Assembly: GCA_964580655.1 (NCBI GenBank)
Contig: CAZOMR010000067.1
Span: 1-13,788 of the forward strand
Direction of reading: 5' to 3'
Source: CAZOMR01 sp964580655
Lineage (GTDB): Bacteria > RBG-13-61-14 > CAZOMR01
DNA length: 13,788 nt
Shown here: positions 8,023 to 13,788 of the stretch, piece by piece
Layout of the letters: each line of letters begins with the position of its first letter
Numbering within the stretch: position 1 is the first letter of the stretch
Notes under the pieces: model-generated
Told to the model about the DNA's origin: nothing
The model's input: the letters and a program-made list of their open reading frames with translations, nothing else
Database searches by the model: none
Translations under genes and position numbers: made by a program

Positions 8023-8927
8023 TGATCCTTGCTGGCCAGGCTCTTGCCCTGGTGTGAATAAAGATATCCTGCTCGATTGCCCCGTGCACAGGCCACCTTG
8101 CATAGCCAGACCACAAAAAAGAGCTTCATCTTCTGCCATACAGAGAGTTGGAGCCGAGAAGATATTTCCCTGAAATTGCGTATTCCGGGAACATACCATC
8201 TCCATGAAGAAAAGAAGTATTCTCTGCTAGCGTAGTAATAGCTCTCCTGGGCATAGCCGAATCCTAACCTGCGCCATTTTCTCCGCATGGCCGCAAGGCT
8301 TTTCCTCGCAGAATGATAGACTTTTGAATCCGGACAGTAAACCAGCCGAAATCCCGCCTCTCTCGCCCGCTGGGTGAAGACCTTGTCGCCGCTAGAAACC
8401 ATGCGGGCATCGAATTGCCCCATCTTCTCAAAAACCCTCCGACGCATCAATACATTCGCGGTCATACAGAAGCCATCCTGAACAAACTCTTCCTGCCTTT
8501 CGAACTGATACCTGCTGTAGACCTCATAAATATTGGCTGGATCAGTGATCATCCACCTAGCTTCTCCAGCCACAATGTCCGCCTGTTTATCTTCCATACA
8601 GCGCACCGCTTGTTTTAACCAGGCCGGGTCCACCCAGCAGTCTGCATCTGTAAAAGCTAAAATATCCCCGCAGGCCGCCGCGATCCCCCTATTTCGCGCC
8701 GCATAGGAGCTTTGCACCCCGGTTTCCATTAAATATGTGAACCCGGATTCGCGGATCAAATCCGCTGTCCTGTCCGTGGAGTTGTTGTCCACCAGGAAGA
8801 CCTCCACTCTCTCGCTCGGATAGTCTAGGTCTTTGAGTGATTGTAGTAATCGGGGAAGGGTGGCCTCCCCATTATAGACAGGGATGATGACCGAGAGCAC
8901 AGGCAGGAATTGTCGTGATTCAGACAT
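8019..8927 (-). CDS. GT2-family glycosyltransferase
   Basis: From the ATG at 8927 this is 302 residues. It has LSVIIPVYNG at the N terminus, FLVDNNSTDRT in place of the usual DDGS, YAARNRGIAAACGD, the DxD motif in FTDADC, and SSGDKVFTQRA where most family members have an ED pair as catalytic base, so D of GD is the candidate here. The C-terminal third is aromatic and hydrophobic, as in membrane-associated GT2 enzymes. The frame is open to an ATG at 8963, adding 12 residues, but only the 8927 start has a GGGAG (about 10 bases upstream). The 8927 start also overlaps the stop of a small ORF, matching the coupled junctions elsewhere. It ends in an ATGA overlap with the next GT2 gene. Confidence 0.88.
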   Translation of the reverse strand: MSESRQFLPVLSVIIPVYNGEATLPRLLQSLKDLDYPSERVEVFLVDNNSTDRTADLIRESGFTYLMETGVQSSYAARNRGIAAACGDILAFTDADCWVDPAWLKQAVRCMEDKQADIVAGEARWMITDPANIYEVYSRYQFERQEEFVQDGFCMTANVLMRRRVFEKMGQFDARMVSSGDKVFTQRAREAGFRLVYCPDSKVYHSARKSLAAMRRKWRRLGFGYAQESYYYASREYFFSSWRWYVPGIRNFREISSRLQLSVWQKMKLFFVVWLCKVACARGNRAGYLYSHQGKSLASKDQ

Positions 8928-9009
8928 GTGCGGCCAGCTCCCGGAGCATAAGAGTGATGACATGACAGAGAATTTTCATAGCTGTCATCATAATTTTTAA
9001 TGCCCGCAT
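8920..9009 (-). CDS. Candidate 29-residue small ORF between the polymerase and the first GT2 gene
   Basis: This ORF starts at the ATG at 9009 and stops with TGA at 8922-8920, 29 codons. A GGAG motif at 9020-9017 lies 7 bases before the ATG, an ideal Shine-Dalgarno spacing and better than those of several large genes here. In-frame ATGs also occur at 9024 and internally. The stop overlaps the ATG of the GT2 gene at 8927 by 8 bp, so it would restore the coupled-overlap pattern across the only sizeable gap in the glycosyltransferase block. The C-terminal 19 residues read MKILCHVITLMLRELAAHV, a short hydrophobic helix-like peptide. It may be a coupling leader peptide, a tiny membrane protein, or a remnant of a larger gene. 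Translation is unproven. Confidence 0.35.
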   Translation of the reverse strand: MRALKIMMTAMKILCHVITLMLRELAAHV

Positions 9010-9016
9010 ATTATAT

Positions 9017-9020
9017 CTCC
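9017..9020 (-). promoter_or_regulatory. Ribosome binding site for the candidate small ORF
   Basis: GGAG lies 7 bases upstream of the ATG at 9009, just after the stop codon of the polymerase gene (9029-9027). It is the main reason to consider the small ORF translated. Confidence 0.4.
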
Positions 9021-9026
9021 GCATGG

Positions 9027-11072
9027 TCAGGGAATACTGGGTAAATAGGAGTCCTCGGAAAAGCGGGATTTTATCTCCTTTAGAACCCTGTCAGCCGAGT
9101 CCTCGTTCCCCTGGTCCTTATACATCTGCCAGAGCAGGAACCAGGCTGGCTGATTTTCCGGAAACCTTTTCGTGAGTCGCTCCAGGATTTCCTGCGTCTC
9201 GCTCTTGCGCTCCTGATTGAGGTAAAGTTGAGCGAGGTTCAACCATGCATCGTAATTATTCCAGGCGCACTCGGTGGCGTGCTTCAGCAAGGTCTCGGCC
9301 TCATTGAGATTCCTTTGTTTTAGAAGCAGTAAGGCCAGCCGCAGATTGAATTGGTAACTGTTAGGATAAAGCTCAAGGGCTTTGCGGTATTCGCTTTCCG
9401 CGGCTTGAGTCCAGCCCATATTGAGAAGATAATCCCCCATCTCTTGATGGTAGAAGGAATAATGCGGATTGAGGGCTTGCGCCAGTCGGTATTCCTGTAT
9501 CACTTGCGCGCTCGGGCCCTGACCCAGGCGAATGGCCCGCGCTAGATACACATGCGCCTTATCGGTCTGTTGATGCCACTTTAGATGGCGATGAAGCGCA
9601 CTCGCGGCCTCTAAATGCCTTTTTTCCTGGATCAAGTCCCTGGCATTCTTTAAATCGCGGTCGGCAAGATAGAGATAAAAAGAGCCTGCCAGCAAAAGAA
9701 GCAGAGCCAGGGCGAAGAGCCGTGTCAACCATGTTCCAGCCGCGGATGAATCTGGCTCCGGGACTTGCTGTCTCACGACCAGGAGGCCGAAGAGTATCCA
9801 GAAGGCAGAGCTTACTTCAGGCACATAGAGATCAAAGTCAATCAAGGAATGGGCGAGAAAAACCACACCGGCGGCAAGTATGCCCCTTATGATCAGGGCC
9901 TGAGCAGGGTCTTTGTTTGCCGGCTGTTTCCATGCCAGAAGAAAAAAAAGGCTGGCCAGCCCAAGAATTCCGAGTAGCCCAAGCGGCCCGGCCTCAGTCA
10001 GGATTTGCAAAAAATTGTTGTGAGCATACTGAATCTCGTTTCCCTTCAACGGTCTGTGATAAGGATATGCCAGACCCAGGTTGCCCAGCCCCACGCCGAA
10101 TAGAGGCCTTTCTTTATAAACCAGAACGGAGGCTTTCCAATTCAATAGTCGAAGCAGAGCCGGGTTATTCCACGAGGAAGAATCAAGGAACTGTGAGCCT
10201 CGGGTGTGGATGAGCCATGAGAAGGCTATAACCAGGACTATTACCGATGCCGATGCCAGGAGAATTTTAGCCCTTCTACTGATCCGACCTTTCCGAGGCA
10301 GGATCATGAAGAAAATGCCTATGCCGAGAATTCCGGCAAGCCATCCTCCAAGTGAGCGGGTAAGAAGGAGTCCGGCCAGGAGAATTAATGTCGGGGTGAA
10401 TATAAGGATCAGGGTTTTACGCGAGACCCTTATCCTGGACTTGTCCGAAGGATATGTAAGAAGCGCGGCGCCTGCAAGCCCGAGGCAGAGAGGAATGAGC
10501 ATGGCCAGGAGCCCGGCGAGCATGTCTGGCGAAAAGGTAAATCCGAACACGCGGCGCTCCGTCAGGGTTTGGACCAGATAAGGATCGGCACTCTCAATCT
10601 GGGCAAGGGTGCTTTCGAACCCGCCGAAATACTGTCGCAGGGCCATTGCCACGGAGATAAGCCCGGCCAGGATCATTACCATCAGCACCGAGGGAATCCG
10701 TTCCGGGGTTGTCCAACGGACAGTTGCAAGCAAGATCAGGAGGTATTGAAAGAAGACAACCAATTCGCGCAGGCTCGCTGAAGGATGAATGCCAAGCGGG
10801 GCAGAAAGACCAAGTGCGCCGAAAAAGATAAGCAGGAATGCCTGCTCAGAGCGCGAGAGCCATAATCCCCGGCCCTTGCCCGGAAGACGAAGGATTACGA
10901 GAAGCCCAAAGAGGATGATGAAAAGATAGTTGGATGATGGGAAGATGCGACCGGAGATAATTATGCGAAAGAAGACGGCGGCAAGAAAGAAGAAAAAGAT
11001 GCCAGAGCGGTTCAAGAATGAGCCAGGTTTGAGAGGCAATCTCAGGGGGTCCTCCCTTTTATCCCTTCCCAC
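9027..11072 (-). CDS. O-antigen ligase/polymerase-like membrane protein (Wzy_C/WaaL type) with C-terminal TPRs
   Basis: This 681-residue protein has two parts. Residues about 23-470 hold ten or more membrane helices with hallmarks of the Wzy/WaaL superfamily: R239 in LTRSLGGWLAG, the large periplasmic loop with FGVGLGN (325-331), and the H351/E360 signature in YAHNNFLQILTEAG, followed by AHSLIDFDLYVPE (407-419). Residues about 475-675 form several TPR units, for example 508-538, 541-571, 575-604 and 608-637, after the last helix and probably periplasmic. It should polymerise or ligate lipid-linked glycans on the outer face of the inner membrane. TPR tails occur in other members of this superfamily. 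The start is uncertain: the GTG at 11072 directly abuts the permease stop but has no ribosome site, while GGGAGG inside codons 6-8 could serve a start near residues 10-12. Confidence 0.88.
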   Translation of the reverse strand: MGRDKREDPLRLPLKPGSFLNRSGIFFFFLAAVFFRIIISGRIFPSSNYLFIILFGLLVILRLPGKGRGLWLSRSEQAFLLIFFGALGLSAPLGIHPSASLRELVVFFQYLLILLATVRWTTPERIPSVLMVMILAGLISVAMALRQYFGGFESTLAQIESADPYLVQTLTERRVFGFTFSPDMLAGLLAMLIPLCLGLAGAALLTYPSDKSRIRVSRKTLILIFTPTLILLAGLLLTRSLGGWLAGILGIGIFFMILPRKGRISRRAKILLASASVIVLVIAFSWLIHTRGSQFLDSSSWNNPALLRLLNWKASVLVYKERPLFGVGLGNLGLAYPYHRPLKGNEIQYAHNNFLQILTEAGPLGLLGILGLASLFFLLAWKQPANKDPAQALIIRGILAAGVVFLAHSLIDFDLYVPEVSSAFWILFGLLVVRQQVPEPDSSAAGTWLTRLFALALLLLLAGSFYLYLADRDLKNARDLIQEKRHLEAASALHRHLKWHQQTDKAHVYLARAIRLGQGPSAQVIQEYRLAQALNPHYSFYHQEMGDYLLNMGWTQAAESEYRKALELYPNSYQFNLRLALLLLKQRNLNEAETLLKHATECAWNNYDAWLNLAQLYLNQERKSETQEILERLTKRFPENQPAWFLLWQMYKDQGNEDSADRVLKEIKSRFSEDSYLPSIP

Positions 11073-11837
11073 TCAGACGAAATCGCGACGCTGGAAGATG
11101 AAGATTGCCACGGCCAGGATCAGACATGTGGTGACCAGGCCGATGGCAAGGGCATTGAGGAAATCGGATGGTGTCATCGCGATGCCGTAAGAGGCGTCGC
11201 CCAGATGGTTGTAATTGCTAAGGTTGGGAATCAAGTAATAGAGCACATTTGATCCCCACTGATAGAGCAGGTTGTCGGATTCTTTGCCAAAACTTTTAAT
11301 GTCATTGACGAAGTGTCCTATCACGAAAAAGGAAAGGGTAAAAATTGCGCTCAGGGTAGGGGTGGTGAAGGTGGAAAAAAGCAGGGCCACGGCGGTGATG
11401 ATCATCAGCTTGAGAAAAATTAGGATCACGGCCTGGGTGAGTGCCCAACTCAGGTTGATGTCCATGTAGTAAAGCACCGCGACATAAGCCGCAAACATGA
11501 TGGCAATGTTGATGAAGATCGTGAGTAGAAGACCGAGGAATTTTCCCAGGATAAACTGGAGACGCGAGACGGGCTTGGCTATCAGGGTGTAGATGCTCTT
11601 TCGATCAATCTCCTTGTAAACCAGGCCGATGCCGAGAAAGATCGCCATCAGGGTGCCGAAGATGGATATGGACGCGAGCCCGAAATCAGTTACTATCTTG
11701 AGTTGTTCTCCGATGGTCAGTTCGGCGAGTGAGACTGAAAGGATAATAAGGATCAATGCAAAGATAAGCAGGTTATACAGAATCTTGTCCCGCAGGTTCT
11801 CCTTCAAAGTGTTCAGGGTGATTGCTATTACTTTCAT
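11073..11837 (-). CDS. ABC-2 type transporter permease
   Basis: This 254-residue integral membrane protein has about six helices (roughly 20-40, 52-74, 98-124, 133-157, 160-178 and 228-248). It has the KEIDRKSIYTLIAKPVSR motif (75-92) typical of ABC-2 permeases of the NosY/GldF/YhaP kind, just before the third helix. It should pair with the ATPase encoded immediately upstream; the two genes overlap by 4 bp (ATGA). A strong GGAGGAG site lies 7-9 bases before the ATG, inside the ATPase gene, which implies deliberate high translation. The size and the kPvsR motif differ from what I would expect of Wzm-type O-antigen permeases. Export of a lipid-linked glycan is possible but unproven; the substrate is unknown. 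Confidence 0.9.
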   Translation of the reverse strand: MKVIAITLNTLKENLRDKILYNLLIFALILIILSVSLAELTIGEQLKIVTDFGLASISIFGTLMAIFLGIGLVYKEIDRKSIYTLIAKPVSRLQFILGKFLGLLLTIFINIAIMFAAYVAVLYYMDINLSWALTQAVILIFLKLMIITAVALLFSTFTTPTLSAIFTLSFFVIGHFVNDIKSFGKESDNLLYQWGSNVLYYLIPNLSNYNHLGDASYGIAMTPSDFLNALAIGLVTTCLILAVAIFIFQRRDFV

Positions 11838-12805
11838 TTTCCGTCTCCTCCAGACCCCTCGGAATTCTCCTTTTTCCCGATCATGCGAAGGAAGTGTTCC
11901 TCCAGACTCTCCCGCTGGGGAATCATGGAGATCAGTGTGGCGTCCTGGGAGGTGAGCTTTGCGAGGATCTTTTCGGCATCCTTTTCCGAGGACACGGAAA
12001 CCAGGAGCTGATCCTCCTGGCGCACAAGCGCTGGAAGCGACTCCTTTTCCATGTCCTTTTCGGCCTGGGCCGCGGCGGAAACTGATGGAAAATTGAATGC
12101 AAGGTCAACCGCACGGGTGGCGGTTCTCAGGATTTCAACCAGACGGCCTACATCCATGAGCCGGCCCTTCTGAATGATACCTACACGGTCGCATATCATC
12201 TCCACATCAGGGAGGATGTGGGTTGAGAAGAAAATGGTTTTGCCCTCTTGCTTGAGTCGCAGAATGAGGTCACGCATCTCCTTGCGACCCAGGGGATCGA
12301 GCCCGGACATCGGCTCATCAAGGATGACAAGTTCCGGATCGTTGATCAGCGCCTGAGCCATGCCTATGCGCTGTATCATTCCCTTGGAGAACTTGCGCAA
12401 AGGCATGTCCCTAGCTTCGCTCAGGCCCACCAGTTCCAGTAGCTCGTTCACTTTTCTCACCCGTTCGGCTCGGCTCAGGTCAAAAAAATGTGCATAAAAA
12501 TGAAGGAACTCGGCTCCGCACAGGTAATCATAAAAATAAGGCACCTCTGAAAGAAACCCGATTTTCTTTTTGACCTCGATGTCCCCGATATGCCTGTCAA
12601 AGAGCCAGGCAGTCCCCTGACTCGGATGAATCAGGCCGAGCAACATCTTGATAGTGGTGGTTTTACCCGCTCCGTTGGGCCCGAGAAATCCGAATATCTC
12701 GTTGGCCTGGATTTCAAGGTTAAGTTCCCGGACTGCTTCCACCTTATGGCGTAAGAACCCGGTATAGAAAACCTTGCTCAAGTTCTCTGTGCGCAGAATC
12801 ATCAT
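11834..12805 (-). CDS. ABC transporter ATP-binding protein (NatA/CcmA-like)
   Basis: This 323-residue protein has a complete nucleotide-binding domain: Walker A GPNGAGKTT (42-50), GFLSE at the Q-loop position as in NatA-type ATPases, signature FSKGMIQRIG (139-148), Walker B LVILDEP (159-165), D-loop SGLD and switch H196 in STHIL. Residues about 225-310 form an accessory C-terminal domain of the type seen in ABC-2 export ATPases, with no sign of the carbohydrate-binding domain of some Wzt proteins. It would power the permease encoded next and is joined to it by an ATGA overlap. Only 2 bp separate it from the upstream TPR gene. The start is ATGATG at 12805; AAAGG lies about 11 bases upstream. 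Substrate is unknown. Confidence 0.93.
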   Translation of the reverse strand: MMILRTENLSKVFYTGFLRHKVEAVRELNLEIQANEIFGFLGPNGAGKTTTIKMLLGLIHPSQGTAWLFDRHIGDIEVKKKIGFLSEVPYFYDYLCGAEFLHFYAHFFDLSRAERVRKVNELLELVGLSEARDMPLRKFSKGMIQRIGMAQALINDPELVILDEPMSGLDPLGRKEMRDLILRLKQEGKTIFFSTHILPDVEMICDRVGIIQKGRLMDVGRLVEILRTATRAVDLAFNFPSVSAAAQAEKDMEKESLPALVRQEDQLLVSVSSEKDAEKILAKLTSQDATLISMIPQRESLEEHFLRMIGKKENSEGSGGDGK

Positions 12806-12807
12806 TT

Positions 12808-13683
12808 TTAGAACACCTTTTCTGGAGGACGATAAACAAAAAGTTTATGGTTCGTTGTGGTGTCGGCCTGATGAGTCTCTAGGTCAATAATATATCTGCC
12901 GCCAAAAGGCTCACGGGGTATTTCCAATGGTTTCATTATCCCGGCATCGAAAAGCTCCTCCCAGCTCTCTGCAAATAATCCTGTCTTCTGATGATATTCA
13001 TCTAATTTCTTGTTGAGAAATTGCAGGTGCACGGAGACCCAGAGTTCCTGTATGTGCTGCTCTATCTTCTCGCGCCAGTAAGGCTCTTTGGTCTGGGAGA
13101 GCTGGCTCTCCAGGAACTTAATGCTGGTCATGGGGTCTCCACCCTCGGCGCGAATCCGGGCCGCGAGGAACGCATATGGTTTCCATCCTTTATTCGCACA
13201 GGCTTCGTCAAGGTTCTGGGCCGCTTCCTCGTAGTTATTCATAAGAAAATAAAGGGAAACTCCTAGCTGGAAGGGAATTCTCCAGCTTTTAGGGATGTTC
13301 TTCTTGCCCTTTTCAAGGATCGTCTTGATATGATTGTGGTTGCCGTGTTCCATTGTAAGGACCAGGCCAGTGGAATAATAAGCATATTCAAACCTCGGAT
13401 CCAGGTCGGTGATGAATTCAGACAGGTAATAAAGGTCTGCCGGGATCCGCCCAAGCTCACCCATGTTTGCGTAATACTGGATGGCGCGCATCCAGTAGAT
13501 GTCCGCAACAAGGGTCTCATGACCCAGGGAAACTGCTTTCATGATGGAAGACTTTGGCGGACGCAATTGATATCCAGGGTCTTTAATTATCTGGGCCTTT
13601 GTCGCGTCAATTTCCCTTTGAAGAAAGAAAACTCCCCCGAAAAGCACAACCAGAACAGCAAGTTTTAAAAACACGGTCTTCAT
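12808..13683 (-). CDS. Membrane-anchored TPR-like protein of unknown function
   Basis: This 291-residue protein is the first gene of the operon. An N-terminal helix (about residues 4-21) anchors it, and no cysteine lipobox is present. Then comes ADIYWMRAIQYYANMGE (60-76) and helical TPR-like units over about 80-215 (for example YYSTGLVLTMEHG and GVSLYFLMNNYEEAAQNLDEA). The last part (about 220-270) has an ESWEELFDAGIMKPLEIPREPFGG-type ending, reminiscent of the pseudopilin-like or prepilin C-terminal mini-domain that caps some TPR proteins. It is most likely a periplasmic scaffold tethered to the inner membrane. Its position 2 bp before the ABC ATPase suggests it works with that transporter. 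I recall similar TPR genes next to ABC-2 pairs in Geobacter-like genomes, but no function is established from the sequence. Confidence 0.8.
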   Translation of the reverse strand: MKTVFLKLAVLVVLFGGVFFLQREIDATKAQIIKDPGYQLRPPKSSIMKAVSLGHETLVADIYWMRAIQYYANMGELGRIPADLYYLSEFITDLDPRFEYAYYSTGLVLTMEHGNHNHIKTILEKGKKNIPKSWRIPFQLGVSLYFLMNNYEEAAQNLDEACANKGWKPYAFLAARIRAEGGDPMTSIKFLESQLSQTKEPYWREKIEQHIQELWVSVHLQFLNKKLDEYHQKTGLFAESWEELFDAGIMKPLEIPREPFGGRYIIDLETHQADTTTNHKLFVYRPPEKVF

Positions 13684-13692
13684 CTTTATTAT

Positions 13693-13720
13693 AGTATACC
13701 TCTCTGGCCTTAAGTTTCAA
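13693..13720 (-). promoter_or_regulatory. Sigma70-like promoter for the operon
   Basis: On the minus strand TTGAAA (13720-13715) is a near-consensus -35 element and TATACT (13698-13693) a near-consensus -10, separated by 16 bp. Only 9 bases separate the end of the -10 from the ATG at 13683, so transcription would begin about 2-3 bases before the start codon. An AGAGAGG string overlaps the spacer and lies too far (about 15 bases) from the ATG to act as a normal ribosome site. This is the only convincing promoter seen in the window. Confidence 0.6.
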
Positions 13721-13744
13721 GTCTTGCGAAAGCGGGCCTGCGAC

Positions 13745-13778
13745 ATAAAAGTGGGTTTTATTGATTTTTGTTTTTTTT
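13745..13778. other. AT-rich upstream element: 6-bp inverted repeat plus T/A tract
   Basis: The perfect inverted repeat ATAAAA-GTGGG-TTTTAT (13745-13761) is followed by a T5-G-T8 tract (13765-13778) on the plus strand. It sits about 25-60 bp upstream of the -35 element. It may be a bent-DNA or regulator-binding region, or the weak end of something transcribed rightward. The stem has no G-C pairs, so a rho-independent terminator is unlikely. No gene is seen between 13684 and 13788. Confidence 0.3.
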
Positions 13779-13788
13779 GCGCTGTAAT

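Noticed and set aside
8023..8205. Upstream extension (61 codons) of the second GT2 gene to an ATG at 8205
   Set aside because: It lies entirely within the preceding GT2 gene, its translation is not GT-like, and the ATG at 8022 gives an ATGA overlap with an AAGGA site.
8928..8963. Upstream start at 8963 for the first GT2 gene
   Set aside because: No Shine-Dalgarno precedes it, the 12 added residues are not typical, and the 8927 start has GGGAG and overlaps the small ORF stop.
13732..13741. Near-palindrome GCGGGCCTGC upstream of the -35 element as a possible operator
   Set aside because: It is one short imperfect palindrome with no second copy and no regulator encoded nearby.
13745..13778. 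Rho-independent terminator on the plus strand (hairpin plus T tract)
   Set aside because: The stem is six A-T pairs only, so too weak, and no plus-strand gene precedes it. It is kept only as an AT-rich element.
1..13788. CRISPR array, insertion sequence, tRNA, rRNA or defence genes
   Set aside because: I saw no direct repeats with spacers, no transposase or integrase motifs, no tRNA-like folds and no nuclease or toxin genes; all coding space is taken by the glycan and transport genes.

Overview
The window reads as one densely packed, single-direction gene block from a Gram-negative-type bacterium. All eleven large genes, plus one candidate small gene, lie on the minus strand, so the transcript runs from right (about 13690) to left (about 60). 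GC content looks moderate, roughly 50-55% by eye. The mix of protein types (a membrane-anchored alkaline-phosphatase-superfamily protein, an O-antigen-ligase-like protein with a TPR tail, and a TPR/ABC-2 trio) recalls Desulfobacterota-like or uncultivated anaerobic lineages. That placement is impression only and no marker gene confirms it.

In transcription order, the right edge (13684-13788) holds an AT-rich stretch and a good sigma70-like promoter just before the first gene. The first module (13683-11073) is a membrane-anchored TPR-like protein, a NatA-type ABC ATPase and a six-helix ABC-2 permease. The second module (11072-2010) is a surface-glycan assembly line: a Wzy/WaaL-like polymerase or ligase fused to TPRs, a candidate 29-residue ORF, three GT-A glycosyltransferases (GT2), one GT-B glycosyltransferase (GT4), a glutamine-dependent amidotransferase of the asparagine synthase family, and a polyprenyl-phosphate sugar-1-phosphate transferase of the MraY/WecA superfamily that should start the glycan. 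The last gene (2020-59) is a membrane-anchored AP-superfamily phosphodiesterase/phosphotransferase. The left edge (1-58) carries degenerate 7-bp repeats and looks like ordinary intergenic repetitive DNA.

Nearly every junction is a 4-20 bp overlap or a gap of 0-2 bp. The exceptions are the 39 bp before the MraY/WecA-like gene and the stretch between the polymerase and the first GT2 gene, where a small ORF with its own ribosome binding site can be read. This supports one operon with translational coupling.

A working model is as follows. The MraY/WecA-like enzyme loads a sugar phosphate onto undecaprenyl phosphate, GT2 and GT4 enzymes extend it, AsnB-like amidation and AP-superfamily chemistry modify it, and the Wzy/WaaL-TPR protein polymerises or ligates it on the outer face of the inner membrane. 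No Wzx flippase, Wzz or Wzm/Wzt pair is visible, so either these lie elsewhere or the unusual ABC/TPR trio does the moving. That open question is the most interesting point in the window. I do not see a defence system, CRISPR array, insertion sequence, tRNA or rRNA.
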